Shown here piece after piece: positions 46,025 through 55,661 of a stretch of 64,000 nt of DNA. The notes under the pieces are model-generated. The model made no database searches and had not been told where the DNA came from. It saw nothing but the letters and a program-made list of their open reading frames with translations. Each line of letters begins with the position of its first letter. Position 1 is the first letter of the stretch. Source of the DNA: Hydrogenophilales bacterium (lineage in GTDB: Bacteria; Pseudomonadota; Gammaproteobacteria; Burkholderiales; Thiobacillaceae). The position numbers and the translations under genes were made by a program. The stretch lies in the NCBI GenBank assembly GCA_016703155.1, contig JADJCP010000006.1, forward strand, positions 186,001 to 250,000. Direction: 5' to 3'.

Positions 46025-46261
46025 CTACAACGCTTGTCCAGGCATCACGTAATCTTCGCTTCTGCGCCTCCAAGGCTGGGTGATCACCTTAATAGCCACG
46101 AGCAACGGCACCCCATGCATGCGCATCCAGCGTGCCGCGACTGCGGGGCCGTGCCGGTCCAACACGATGATGCCGCTGCGCACCGTATTCGCTGTGTCAC
46201 GGTCACTGCGCAAGTTGGGGCTCAATGTCATGGTTCGTGTGGCCTGGTGATCGCTTTTCAT
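46025..46261 (-). CDS. Small hypothetical protein, 78 aa
   Basis: The protein starts MKSDHQATRTMTLSP and ends with SGIIVLDRHGPAVAARWMRM and HGVPLLVAIKVITQPWRRR. This HGVP-x-xVAxxVxxxPxRRR tail is a pattern I have met in short proteobacterial hypothetical proteins, but I cannot name the family. It lies upstream of the zinc-ribbon gene by 14 nt, so the two may form an operon. An AT-rich promoter-like patch is at 46330-46375. Confidence 0.6.
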   Translation of the reverse strand: MKSDHQATRTMTLSPNLRSDRDTANTVRSGIIVLDRHGPAVAARWMRMHGVPLLVAIKVITQPWRRRSEDYVMPGQAL

Positions 46262-46925
46262 ACTGTTTTCTTGCGGCAAGCTGTAGCCGTTGTATGTGTA
46301 GCCATAAACTGAAATGCACATGCGGCACAGCCTTGTTTAATCAATTATATAATTAATATGATAGTAGTGATATTTTTTACGCGTGTTGAAGCGTGGATAC
46401 GCAGTGGCTCAGGCAGGCTGTGATGGGTCGCCAACCGGAAATTGGACTCTGCCTGACGCGGATGGCGCTTGTGCATGGTGACATCCATACCGTCCGGGTG
46501 CGATAGGAATGCTTGGCCGTGAGCCACCCCATCCTGCGAGCCGCCCGGTAACGATCCGTGTGCTTATAGGCCTTTGGAAGAATAATGCAAGTCATTGTGC
46601 GTGCAGGTAATTGGTGCGAATTTAGAGGCACTAAAGCGGTCAATGCCTGCCTGGTATCCGCCCCTGCGACATTTTGTCGCAACCTCTCCAAGCTTCCGCT
46701 CAATGGGCGCCAAAGGACCAAGCTACGCCGTGTATTGGCACCATGTCTTCTATGATATTTTTGGTATTGAGCCACGGCGCTAGGACTATGGTCCAATAGC
46801 CATAGCGAAAGTCATGTGCTATATATATGCAAAAGTGATAATCAAAACATCGCTTTAGAGAGTTGCCATTTGCCTCGGCACCGTAACGAATGGAAATTGA
46901 TACTTTGACTTGCAAGGAGTCCGCG
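46262..46925. other. 664-nt gap before the Tad locus with a small palindrome
   Basis: No convincing gene is seen. AT-rich DNA at 46330-46380 includes TATAAT on the minus strand. TGCGACA (46665-46671) and TGTCGCA (46675-46681) form a perfect inverted repeat with a TTT spacer, 245 nt before the Flp pilin. It is a candidate operator for the Tad promoter. Confidence 0.4.
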
Positions 46926-47102
46926 ATGTGGAAAGCAATATTGGAGTTCATCCGTGATGAAGAGGGCGCTACCGCCGTGGAGTATGGTCTGATTGCAGCC
47001 TTGATCGCGGTCGTGATCTTGGGCGCGTTGACCGGTATCGGTACCCGGTTGAAGGCTGTCTTCAATTCGATACTGACTGCTCTTGGAGGCACGGCTGTCT
47101 AG
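46926..47102 (+). CDS. flp: Flp type IVb pilin
   Basis: The 58-residue prepilin has a 14-residue leader (MWKAILEFIRDEEG) and a mature start ATAVEYGLIAALIAVVILG with the conserved Glu-Tyr pair of the Flp motif. The prepilin peptidase cuts after Gly14. AGGAG lies six bases before the chosen ATG; the longer frame from 46890 is rejected. It is the major subunit of the Tad pilus and comes first in the locus. Confidence 0.94.
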   Translation: MWKAILEFIRDEEGATAVEYGLIAALIAVVILGALTGIGTRLKAVFNSILTALGGTAV

Positions 47103-47135
47103 CATGGCAACTCGTTGACGGATCACGGATAGTTG

Positions 47136-47597
47136 ATGTTTGCCGCCAGTGCGTCGATTGCCTGGGCTGCGGTACTGGCTGTCTATGACTGGCGCTGGCG
47201 TCGATTACCAAACTGGTTGCTGTTATGCGGTATGGGTGTCGGATTGGTGCATGGCGCGATTCATGGGACGATGCCATTCGGTGCAACCCTGTCCGATGGT
47301 GCGGGAACGGCGGTGGTCGCACTCGCGGTGTACTGGCCGGCCTACCAACTCGGCTGGATGGGTGCGGGTGACGTCAAGTTCTGTGCCGTCATCGGCTGGC
47401 TGGGTGGAGCCAAGGCGCTCTTGATGGTATTGCTTGCCGGCACGGTCATTGCCGGGTTGTTGGGTGTACTGCTGCTGCTACCTGGCATGTCGGAGTACCT
47501 GTCCAACTCGGAACTGGAACCCAGGCTGAGGCGACGCATACCGTTCGGTAGTGGTCTTGCGGTGGCATTCGTGGCCTGGTCAGTAGTGAATATGTAA
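47136..47597 (+). CDS. tadV: TadV/CpaA prepilin peptidase (A24)
   Basis: The 153-residue membrane protein has the two catalytic Asp of A24 aspartic peptidases: D18 in AVYDWRWRRLPN and D79 in GAGDVKF. About four to five helices are visible. It is of the short TadV/CpaA form without the methyltransferase domain. It lies 33 nt after flp and processes Flp and the TadE/G pseudopilins. Confidence 0.92.
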   Translation: MFAASASIAWAAVLAVYDWRWRRLPNWLLLCGMGVGLVHGAIHGTMPFGATLSDGAGTAVVALAVYWPAYQLGWMGAGDVKFCAVIGWLGGAKALLMVLLAGTVIAGLLGVLLLLPGMSEYLSNSELEPRLRRRIPFGSGLAVAFVAWSVVNM

Positions 47598-47633
47598 TCG
47601 GGGCTAGCGCACAACTAGGATGGCAATAACCGA

Positions 47634-48083
47634 ATGGGCACCAGACGACGAAATCTTGTTCGTGGCTCGACCTACCGCCAGCGCGGTGCGGTAGTGATTG
47701 AATTCGCTCTGGTGTTCATTGTGTTTTTCATGGTGATGTATGGGGCGATCGCCTACGGAATCGTATTTGCGCTCCAGCATTCCCTAACGCATGCTGCCAA
47801 TGAAGGCGCGCGCGCCGCAGTACAGGATGTCGGCGACATCGCTGCGCGCAAAGCGCTGGCGCAAACTACTGCGTCGAATGCCGTCGTGTGGCTGGGCGCG
47901 CGCGCGCCCACGCCGACGGTGACTTCCGCCCCTTGTGCTGCCACGCCTTTCGTTTGCGTCAACGTAGCGCTAGCCTACGACTACGCCGCTAACCCGATTA
48001 TTCCGCCCTTACCTGGACTGGGGCTTTTTCTGCCGGCCTTGATCACTTCCCAAGCCACCGTGCAGCTTGATGCCGTCAACTGA
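47634..48083 (+). CDS. tadE: TadE-like pseudopilin
   Basis: The 149-residue protein has the TadE N-terminal segment RQRGAVVIEFALVFIVFFMV (one membrane helix with the conserved Glu), then a periplasmic domain with two Cys. TadE-type proteins are processed pseudopilins needed for Flp pilus assembly. No separate tadF is visible in the locus. Confidence 0.88.
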   Translation: MGTRRRNLVRGSTYRQRGAVVIEFALVFIVFFMVMYGAIAYGIVFALQHSLTHAANEGARAAVQDVGDIAARKALAQTTASNAVVWLGARAPTPTVTSAPCAATPFVCVNVALAYDYAANPIIPPLPGLGLFLPALITSQATVQLDAVN

Positions 48084-48115
48084 CAGGCTGCCACCCATCA
48101 CATGGATTCGTTATC

Positions 48116-49054
48116 GTGGGCAAAACACAAAAAATCATTGGACTTGTTCTGATACTGCTTGCCTTAGGATTGGGCGGGTATGCCTGGATCTTGAGCTCCC
48201 GCATGGCCGCCGAGCAACAAGCGGCTCAGCCGAAAATGCAACCCGTGGTCGTTGCCTTGAACAGAATACCCGCTGGCATTCAGATCACCCCCGAGATGCT
48301 GGGCGTACTGATGTTTCCGACACGCCCGACAGGGGCGTATGCCGATGTGGATTCCGTCGCCGGCAACGTAGCCTCGGCAGACATCGCCGTGGGCGAGGCC
48401 ATTCTCCAAGAGCGCCTTGGCGGAGGAATTCGGGCCATGTTGCAGCATCTCAATGCCAATGAACGCGCTGTCGCGGTACGTGTCGACGAAGTTATCGCCG
48501 TTGGTAACAGACTGGCCCCGGGCGACAGGGTGGACGTATTCCTAACCTTGCACCGGAATAGCGATGAGATATCCAGCACCCAGTCACGGCTCTTGCTGGA
48601 GCAGCTTCAGGTGCTTGCCCTGGGGAGCAAAGATGTCGGTGGCGCAAAGGCGGGCGCTGATAACAGTGGCGTAATGCGACCCGCTGCTGAAAACCCCAAA
48701 ACCGCAGTGCTTGCGGTCAACGCGGCCGATATCGACAAGCTTGTTCTGGCGGCGGAAAGTGGCCATTTGATACTGGCACTGCGCCCAATCAATGAGCCGA
48801 AGCTAGGCGATCCGGCGTCGATGCCGACGAATACGGGTTTGAAAGACCCGCTGGCGACGACTGCCACCAAGGTTCAGAAACCCTTGACGCTTAAGCAGCT
48901 TGTCGCGATTACCGGGGAGCCAAGCGGCAACTCCGGTTCGCGAATCATGCGTAGTGCAACAAACGTCAGGATTGGGCACGAACCCGGAAGCTCAGTCATT
49001 GTGATGCATGGCCTGAGTGAGAAAACGGTGAATGTGAACAGGACTTTGCCATGA
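48116..49054 (+). CDS. cpaB: CpaB/RcpC Tad pilus assembly protein
   Basis: The 312-residue protein (GTG start) has an N-terminal membrane helix (IIGLVLILLALGLGGYAWIL) and an SAF-like domain (VVVALNRIPAGIQITPEMLG, RAVAVRVDEVIAVGNRLAPG) typical of CpaB/RcpC. It is periplasmic and associates with the secretin. It overlaps cpaC by ATGA. Confidence 0.92.
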   Translation: MGKTQKIIGLVLILLALGLGGYAWILSSRMAAEQQAAQPKMQPVVVALNRIPAGIQITPEMLGVLMFPTRPTGAYADVDSVAGNVASADIAVGEAILQERLGGGIRAMLQHLNANERAVAVRVDEVIAVGNRLAPGDRVDVFLTLHRNSDEISSTQSRLLLEQLQVLALGSKDVGGAKAGADNSGVMRPAAENPKTAVLAVNAADIDKLVLAAESGHLILALRPINEPKLGDPASMPTNTGLKDPLATTATKVQKPLTLKQLVAITGEPSGNSGSRIMRSATNVRIGHEPGSSVIVMHGLSEKTVNVNRTLP

Positions 49055-50457
49055 AATCCGCTGAACTTAACGAAAATAGACAGAACTGGCGCATGACCTT
49101 GAATGCTTTGAAACGATATGTCGATCATTCAGGATGCCGGCTGGTTAAACAGGCCGCTTTCCCGATTGTTTTCATAATGCAACTTGGAACCGGGCTGGCT
49201 TATGCGGAACTGGTCGAGGTCGAAGCCGGCAGCCAGCAGACGATCAAGCTGGAGCAAGCCGCGCGGCGGGTCGCCATCGGCAATGAAGAGATCGCCAGGG
49301 TCAAACTGCTCAACAAACAGGAACTCCTGTTGCAAGGGGTGAAACCGGGTGCCACCAGTCTGCTCGTATGGGCAAAAGGCAGCGTCACCCCCCTGAGTTA
49401 CCGCATAAGTGTCCGAAAAGCCGCCGAAGGAGCTTTGCTCAAGGAGTTCTCCGGACTACGCCTCAAGGCATCCAGCGATCTGCTACTGCTCAGTGGTACT
49501 TCGGAGAATATGGCGCGACATGTCGCTGCCAGGGAAATCGCCCGACATGCCGACGGCGACGGTAAGGGCACGTTGCTCGACGCCGCGCAGTTGCCATACA
49601 ACGGCGAAGTCCAGGTCGAGGTAAAGGTTGTCGAGCTGAGTCGGCGTGTGCTGAAACGAGCCGGACTAAATCTGTTCTCGAACACTTCGGGATTCTCCTT
49701 CGGCACGTTCGCTCCAAGCAGCTTGAGTAAAGTGCAGCTTGCCAACGATGCCATCAGCACTGAGTCGAGCCTGCCCGTAAGTCAAGCGCTCAACCTGGTC
49801 ATGGGCGCGGCGTCGGAAGGTGTGGTCGGTGTATTGAGTATGTTGGAGGGCAACGGCTTCGCGAGGACGCTGGCGCAACCCGTCTTGGTGGCGCAAAGCG
49901 GCCAGACCGCAAGCTTCCTGGCCGGCGGGGAATTCCCCGTGCCAGTCCCGCAGGCACTCGGGCAAACCACCATCCAGTTCAAACCTTACGGGATTCGTCT
50001 GGATGTATCGCCAACCGTGCTGTCCGAAAACAGAATCGCGGTGAAAATTGCGCCTGAAGTAAGCGATCTGAATTTCGATAATGCTGTCACCATCAATGGC
50101 GTTTCCGTCCCTAGCCTGTCCACTCGTCGAGCCGATACCAGCATCGAATTGGGCAACGGCGAGAGCTTTGTCATCGGTGGTCTCGTCAGCCAGAGCATCG
50201 TCAAGAACCTGGACAAGATTCCCGGATTGGGCGACATCCCCATACTCGGCATGTTCTTCAAGAGCGCGCGCCTGACCCGCGAGGACAAGGAATTGCTGAT
50301 CATCGTAACGCCAAGGCTGGTTCGGCCGCTGGCCGCCAACAGCCCACTCGGAGTCCTTCCCGGCGCGGAATTGGCGGACTACAACCCGAGTTTGTGGGAC
50401 ATGTTGATTTCCTCCGATAAGGATGAGGCTGCCCGTTTCACTGGCCTCTCACGATAG
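49051..50457 (+). CDS. cpaC: CpaC/RcpA Tad secretin
   Basis: The 468-residue outer-membrane secretin has an N-terminal hydrophobic stretch, a BON/N0-like domain (KLEQAARRVAIGNEEIARV) and a C-terminal secretin domain with the conserved ASFLAGGEFPVPV, VSPTV and a VIGGLVSQSIVKNLDKIPGL end. It forms the channel through which the Flp pilus leaves the cell. Confidence 0.93.
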   Translation: MKSAELNENRQNWRMTLNALKRYVDHSGCRLVKQAAFPIVFIMQLGTGLAYAELVEVEAGSQQTIKLEQAARRVAIGNEEIARVKLLNKQELLLQGVKPGATSLLVWAKGSVTPLSYRISVRKAAEGALLKEFSGLRLKASSDLLLLSGTSENMARHVAAREIARHADGDGKGTLLDAAQLPYNGEVQVEVKVVELSRRVLKRAGLNLFSNTSGFSFGTFAPSSLSKVQLANDAISTESSLPVSQALNLVMGAASEGVVGVLSMLEGNGFARTLAQPVLVAQSGQTASFLAGGEFPVPVPQALGQTTIQFKPYGIRLDVSPTVLSENRIAVKIAPEVSDLNFDNAVTINGVSVPSLSTRRADTSIELGNGESFVIGGLVSQSIVKNLDKIPGLGDIPILGMFFKSARLTREDKELLIIVTPRLVRPLAANSPLGVLPGAELADYNPSLWDMLISSDKDEAARFTGLSR

Positions 50458-50472
50458 GATTGACCCAGGATC

Positions 50473-51681
50473 ATGGTGGAAAAACGATTTATCGTTGTTA
50501 CCGATAACGAAGAACGGTTCAATGAACTGAGTGAATCCTTTAAAGCTGTCGGCGCTTCGGTCTGGCTTCATTGGAATACCGACCTGCTCACCCAATTGGT
50601 CGGTTCATTGGGCACGGACATCCTGTTCATAGATTTCATCGGCGATAACATCGAGAAGGCAAAGGAGCTCACTCGGAGCTTGCTATCGGTGTATCCGCGA
50701 CTCTGGGTGGTGGGCTTCTCCCATCGTGCCGACAGCGCCCTGATCCTCGAAGCCATGCGCGCGGGCGCGCGCGATTTCATCGAGCTGCAATCGCCCATCG
50801 ACAGCCTGCGCACAGTCAAGGGCATTCTGGAGCAATCGCCCACGCTGCCGGCCAAGCCTACCGGTCAGATGGTCACGATCCTCGGCGCGCGCCCCGGTAT
50901 CGGAACTACTACAGCGGCCCTCCATCTGGCTTTGCTGTTGAAACAGGAATATCTGCCCGATGAGCCGGTTCTGCTGCTCGACTTCGGCTATCCGGCGGGC
51001 GACGCTGCGCTTTATCTGGATACCAAGGTCGCCTTCAATTTTTGCGATGCCGTGCGCAGCCTGCGCCGCTTCGATCAAGCCTTGCTGAATACGGCTTTCG
51101 CCCATCACTCAAGCGGACTGGCGATCATGTCACTGCCGCACAATTTGAGCGATTTGCGCGACATCACGCCGACCGATGCCATGACCTTGCTCAGCCTGTT
51201 CAAGTCCTATTTCAAGGTGGTCGTCATCGATCTGGGCGGGTTCGCGGGCATAGACCTCTTGATGTACGCCCTAGGTATTTCGGACCATGTCGAGCTTGTC
51301 TGCGAGCAGAGCATACCTTCGGTATATTCCGCGCGTCAGCTGCTTCTGAATCTCAGGGAGCGAGGCTACGATACCGATACCGTCGGCCTGCTGACCGGTA
51401 AACACGATACCCGCATCGACATGACGCCCGCGCAAATCGCGCAAAATCTGCAATTGCGTCTGGACGGCAATCTGCCCCAACGCGCCGAGAAAATGATTGC
51501 GTGCGCCAACATCGGAAAGCCCTTGGTCGAGGTCGCGCCGAAAGATCCTTACCTTGATGTGTTGCGCGGCATCGCCGCTAGCCTGTGCGACCTGCCTGGG
51601 CAGTCAGGCATCAGGAATCCGACTCAGAGCCGTTCGCTGCTAGCCCGGATCTTCAAGCCGTCGCGGTCTCCTGGGGAATAG
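50473..51681 (+). CDS. tadZ: TadZ/CpaE pilus localisation ATPase-like protein
   Basis: The 402-residue protein has an atypical receiver-like N-terminal domain and a ParA/MinD-like C-terminal domain. Its P-loop, GARPGIGTTTAALHL near residue 140, lacks the signature first Lys and the GKT Lys of active MinD proteins, as in many TadZ proteins. It is thought to place the Tad machine at a pole. It lies 15 nt after the secretin. Confidence 0.92.
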   Translation: MVEKRFIVVTDNEERFNELSESFKAVGASVWLHWNTDLLTQLVGSLGTDILFIDFIGDNIEKAKELTRSLLSVYPRLWVVGFSHRADSALILEAMRAGARDFIELQSPIDSLRTVKGILEQSPTLPAKPTGQMVTILGARPGIGTTTAALHLALLLKQEYLPDEPVLLLDFGYPAGDAALYLDTKVAFNFCDAVRSLRRFDQALLNTAFAHHSSGLAIMSLPHNLSDLRDITPTDAMTLLSLFKSYFKVVVIDLGGFAGIDLLMYALGISDHVELVCEQSIPSVYSARQLLLNLRERGYDTDTVGLLTGKHDTRIDMTPAQIAQNLQLRLDGNLPQRAEKMIACANIGKPLVEVAPKDPYLDVLRGIAASLCDLPGQSGIRNPTQSRSLLARIFKPSRSPGE

Positions 51682-51683
51682 GC

Positions 51684-52991
51684 ATGGATTTCGATTTCGC
51701 CTTGGGGCATGATCCGAACAGCGATTTCCATCAGTCCGACGAGTTCCAGGACATCAAGGGCATGATGCATAGTCGCCTAGTCGACCGTATCGAGGATCTC
51801 GGCGCCGATTTCGTCAACTGGTCGCCGACGATGGTCAAGCGCTTCGTGGCCCAGGAAGTGGAGAGCTTTACGGCCACCAACCGGATGCCGCTGAACACGA
51901 CGGACATCCAGTGCATCGTCAAGGATCTGACCGATGAATTGATCGGCCTGGGTCCGCTTGAGGAACTGATGGCTGATGAGTCGGTCGCCGATATCCTGAT
52001 CAACGGATACAAGGAAGTATTCATAGAGCGCAAGGGCCTGCTCCAGAAAAGCAAAATTCGCTTTATCGACAACAAACATCTGATGCGTATTGTGCAGAGG
52101 ATCATCGCGCCGCTGGGGCGACGTGTCGACGAGGGCAACCCCATGGTGGACGCCCGGTTACCCAACGGTGGCCGCATCAATGTCATCATCCCGCCGGTCT
52201 CGTTGAATGGCCCGGTGGTGTCGATACGTAAGTTCCGCAGCAAGACCTTGCAGGCCTCCGATTTGCTGGCGTACGGCACACTGAACGAGGACATGCTGGA
52301 TTTCCTGCAACGGGCCACCCTGGCACGCTGCAATATCGTCATCAGCGGTGGCACGGGATCGGGGAAAACCTCGTTTCTGAACATGTTGACCCAGTACATT
52401 CCCGAGGGCGAGCGCATCATCACCATTGAAGATGCCGCGGAACTCCAGCTACTTCACGAGCACGTCGTGCGCCTTGAAACCCGTCCGGCCGGGCTGGAGG
52501 ATGTCGCCGAAGTCACTGCCCGGGATTTATTGCGCAACAGTTTGCGCATGCGGCCGGACAGGATCATCGTCGGCGAAGTGCGCGGCGGCGAGGCCGTGGA
52601 AATGCTCCAGGCCATGAATACCGGACATGACGGATCCATGTCCACGATACATACCAACTCGCCCCGGGAATGCCTGCACCGTCTGGAAATGCTTTTGCAC
52701 TTCGGCGGTTGGCAGGGCAGCGAAACGAATTTGCGCCGACAGATTGCCGGTGCCCTGGACTTGATCGTCCATCTGGCGCGCATGCCGAATGGCAAGCGGA
52801 GGATTATCTCGATCAGCGAAATCACCGGCATTCAGGATGAAGTCATATCCTTGCAGGAGTTCTATCGCTATGAGCCGGCTCTTTTGCAAAGCCGGGAAGG
52901 CTGGGTTTTTACTGGCTGCCAGCCGGTTTCGCGTAAGTTGAAGCGCTTTTTGAAAGCCGATAGGCAACTCGCTGAGCCCAATCGTGACTGA
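51684..52991 (+). CDS. tadA: TadA/CpaF secretion ATPase
   Basis: The start at 51684 (MDFDFALGHDPNSDF) lies just after the tadZ stop and gives 435 residues. It shows Walker A GGTGSGKTSFLN near 222, an Asp box, Walker B-like RIIVGEVRGGEA and a His box (STIHTNSP). It powers Flp pilus extension and retraction. It overlaps tadB by 8 nt. Confidence 0.95.
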   Translation: MDFDFALGHDPNSDFHQSDEFQDIKGMMHSRLVDRIEDLGADFVNWSPTMVKRFVAQEVESFTATNRMPLNTTDIQCIVKDLTDELIGLGPLEELMADESVADILINGYKEVFIERKGLLQKSKIRFIDNKHLMRIVQRIIAPLGRRVDEGNPMVDARLPNGGRINVIIPPVSLNGPVVSIRKFRSKTLQASDLLAYGTLNEDMLDFLQRATLARCNIVISGGTGSGKTSFLNMLTQYIPEGERIITIEDAAELQLLHEHVVRLETRPAGLEDVAEVTARDLLRNSLRMRPDRIIVGEVRGGEAVEMLQAMNTGHDGSMSTIHTNSPRECLHRLEMLLHFGGWQGSETNLRRQIAGALDLIVHLARMPNGKRRIISISEITGIQDEVISLQEFYRYEPALLQSREGWVFTGCQPVSRKLKRFLKADRQLAEPNRD

Positions 52992-53907
52992 ATTTTATCT
53001 GACCATTGCCCTGGCTATCCTCTGTCTTGTGACGGCGGGGATACTTATGTGGCGTAGCGGACTGGATCAACAGCGTCAGAGAAGGAATCTCCACCGTCTC
53101 CAAACGGCATTGGACAGGGCAAACCTTCAGGGTGGTTTCGCCACTCCCCCTCAGCAGAGAAACTGGGCTACTCCGTTCATCGATGGCTGGCTAAACCGAG
53201 CCGGCTATGATCCAACGGCCCGATTGTATGGCTTGCTTGTCCTGCCAGCCCCGATCATGGCTTTTGTCGGCGGTGCATTACTGGGTCTATGGGGAATGAT
53301 GGTCGGACTCATGCTGTACCCTCTCGGGCTCAGTCTTTTCCTGCGCTGGCGTATCGAGCGCTTCCATGACCAAGTCGTTACACTGCTGCCGGGCTTCCTG
53401 GACTCGGTAGCGCGTATTCTGAGTATCGGCTCCAGCCTTGAACTGGCCTTCCGCAATGCGAGCGAAGAATGCAAAGAGCCATTGCGCGGCATCACCGCGC
53501 AGATGTTGCTGCGTACAAGGGCTGGAATGGCGATCGAGGATGCCATGAACCAAGTCGCTGAAACCTATGCCATCAAAGATCTCAGCTTCATGGCTTCGGT
53601 GTTCTACCTGGGGGTGCGCTATGGCGGTAACGCGCGGGCTGTCCTCGAAAGGATCGCACAGTCCATGCGTGAGCGGGAGCGCGGCCAGAAGGAGTTGCGC
53701 GCAATGACCTCGGAAACGCGCGCCAGTGCCTGGATATTGAGCGCGCTCCCCATCCTTGTTGGCCTGCTGACCTTGGCCAGCAATCCTACCTATCTGCTCG
53801 GTATGTGGTCCGATGCCCTGGGCCGTCAATTGCTGCTCGCCGCAGTGATATTACAGGCGGTCGGCATGTGGCTACTTTTCCGCATGGCCAGACTGCATTA
53901 CCGCTAG
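52984..53907 (+). CDS. tadB: TadB inner-membrane platform protein
   Basis: The 307-residue protein (GTG start) has an N-terminal helix, two central helices, a T2SSF cytoplasmic domain (LDSVARILSIGSSLELAFRN) and two C-terminal helices. It pairs with TadC to anchor the ATPase TadA. It overlaps tadA, and tadC begins 14 nt downstream. Confidence 0.93.
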   Translation: MTEFYLTIALAILCLVTAGILMWRSGLDQQRQRRNLHRLQTALDRANLQGGFATPPQQRNWATPFIDGWLNRAGYDPTARLYGLLVLPAPIMAFVGGALLGLWGMMVGLMLYPLGLSLFLRWRIERFHDQVVTLLPGFLDSVARILSIGSSLELAFRNASEECKEPLRGITAQMLLRTRAGMAIEDAMNQVAETYAIKDLSFMASVFYLGVRYGGNARAVLERIAQSMRERERGQKELRAMTSETRASAWILSALPILVGLLTLASNPTYLLGMWSDALGRQLLLAAVILQAVGMWLLFRMARLHYR

Positions 53908-53921
53908 TGGATTTTACGATC

Positions 53922-54866
53922 ATGTCGATTCCATGGATCATCGCTCTCTGTGTCGGCTTGGCGACATTTGGTGCCGGCTGGCTGATCTATGGGTATCACA
54001 TACAGGTCTCAAGCCAAATGAGGCGGCAACGCCAGTTTAAACGTCTTGAGAAGCTCACCTATGGCAGCGATAGCGGGATTTCCGAGGCCGATCGACTTCT
54101 GGAAAAACCCTGGTTTGAACGTCTGGCACTGCTGTTATCGGGACGGCTGCAAGGCAATAGCTTGTTGGAACAGGACAGCGAGGAACGGCGGCTACTCGCC
54201 CGCGCCGGTTACCGTGGCGTCCAGGCCTTGGTGACCTTTCAGTCTTTCCGGCTCTTTTTCGTGGTCGTCGTGTTGTTGATTTTCGCAAGCTATGCGCTCG
54301 TGCTGGCAGCACCACTTTCCTGGCTAAAGGTTGCCTTGGCGGTCGGGTTCGCTTATCTGGCACCAAGAATGGTACTAAGACACCTTGGTCAGCGGCGAAT
54401 CCGGCGGATAGCCAACGAACTGCCACTGTTTATCGATTATCTTCGCATGATGCATGGCTCTGGAGTGAGCATCGAGCAGTCCATGTCACTGTTCGCCGAG
54501 GAGACACGAGTCGGCTTGCCAGTCCTGGCCAGCGAATTCAACGTGGTCCGCTTGGCCATCAAGTCTGGGCGTTCACGGTCGGACGCCCTACAACAAATGG
54601 CTGGGCAAATTGATTTGGCAGATCTCAGCGAATTAATTTCCTTGATCAACGACACTGATCGTTATGGGGCAGGTTTGCAGGAGCCCCTGAAACTGTTTTC
54701 CATTCGCCTCGCCGAAAGGCGACGCCTGGATATGCAGGAATATATCGGGAAACTGGCTACAAAAATGGTCGTGGTCATGGTTCTCTTCCTACTGCCAGCG
54801 TTGATCATGATCACCGCTGGTCCAGGTTTCGTCGCCGTCTTCAGAGCGCTAAGTGAAATAACGTGA
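53922..54866 (+). CDS. tadC: TadC inner-membrane platform protein
   Basis: The start at 53922 (MSIPWIIALCVGLATFG) follows the tadB stop and gives 314 residues. A T2SSF domain (LPLFIDYLRMMHGSGVSIEQ) sits between membrane helices; the last is LPALIMITAGPGFVAVFRAL. It is the second platform protein of the Tad machine. It overlaps tadD by GTGA. Confidence 0.92.
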   Translation: MSIPWIIALCVGLATFGAGWLIYGYHIQVSSQMRRQRQFKRLEKLTYGSDSGISEADRLLEKPWFERLALLLSGRLQGNSLLEQDSEERRLLARAGYRGVQALVTFQSFRLFFVVVVLLIFASYALVLAAPLSWLKVALAVGFAYLAPRMVLRHLGQRRIRRIANELPLFIDYLRMMHGSGVSIEQSMSLFAEETRVGLPVLASEFNVVRLAIKSGRSRSDALQQMAGQIDLADLSELISLINDTDRYGAGLQEPLKLFSIRLAERRRLDMQEYIGKLATKMVVVMVLFLLPALIMITAGPGFVAVFRALSEIT

Positions 54867-55609
54867 CCACCTCAATCCAGACTGCTACACGGTCATCCTC
54901 GCGATTCGTCGTTTTGCTCATGCTCGCCTGGGTCAATTCGAGCCAGGCAGAGAGCCCTTTGATTCGGCAAATACCGGAAGCCACGCAATCCGATGAGCTA
55001 TCTGCCCAGCGCCAGGACATGGAAAGTGACCCTGAACTGTATCTACGATTGATTGGCCAGATGCAGGAGAAAAATCTTTATTTCGCCTCGCTGGCGCATC
55101 TTGATGCCTTCGATCGGCGCTGGCCGGCAAACCCGCGCTCCACCTTGTTGCGCGCGGAGGCTTTGCGTGAGACCACTTATCTTGACCAGGCCGGTGTCTT
55201 GTATGAAAGCTTGCTGCTAGGTCCGCTGGCGGCAGCGGCCCACCATGGCCTGGGAATCATCGCATCGAACAAAGGCGAGGTGTCCGGCGCCTTGCAGGCA
55301 TTAACCCGCGCCAACCGGTTGGATCCGACCAATGCCGCAGTGCTGAACGACCTTGGTTACATCCAGCTCGTCCTGCGACAGTGGAGTGAGGCGGGTTTCA
55401 ACCTGCATAAAGCCACGGAGCTCGATCCGAAAAATTCCCGAGCAGGCGCGAACCTGGCCCTGTATTACCTGCTCGCCAATCAGCCGATGCGTGCGGAAGG
55501 AACAATGAATTGGTATCGCTTGACGGATCGGCATCGAAAAGAAATATTTGATAAAGCTGCTGCGCTCGCAACACAATTGCCACTTAAGTCGGGTGGCGTG
55601 CAAAAATGA
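54863..55609 (+). CDS. tadD: TadD-like TPR protein
   Basis: The 248-residue protein (GTG start) has a signal-like segment (RFVVLLMLAWVNSSQAES) and about four TPR units (AAAHHGLGIIASNKGEVSGA, AAVLNDLGYIQLVLRQWSEA, NSRAGANLALYYLLANQ). TadD is a periplasmic or lipoprotein-like assembly factor; no lipobox Cys is seen here. Confidence 0.88.
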   Translation: MTTSIQTATRSSSRFVVLLMLAWVNSSQAESPLIRQIPEATQSDELSAQRQDMESDPELYLRLIGQMQEKNLYFASLAHLDAFDRRWPANPRSTLLRAEALRETTYLDQAGVLYESLLLGPLAAAAHHGLGIIASNKGEVSGALQALTRANRLDPTNAAVLNDLGYIQLVLRQWSEAGFNLHKATELDPKNSRAGANLALYYLLANQPMRAEGTMNWYRLTDRHRKEIFDKAAALATQLPLKSGGVQK

Positions 55610-55661
55610 AACACATCTTGTGGTCTACCATGACGAACGGTAATTCTTGAAGCGACCCTGA

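Noticed and set aside
46735..46760. Possible sigma-54 promoter before flp (TGGCAC)
   Set aside because: The -12 element does not match TTGC at the right spacing.
46345..46783. Short frames on both strands before the Tad locus
   Set aside because: No ribosome binding site, unlike composition and no recognisable motif.
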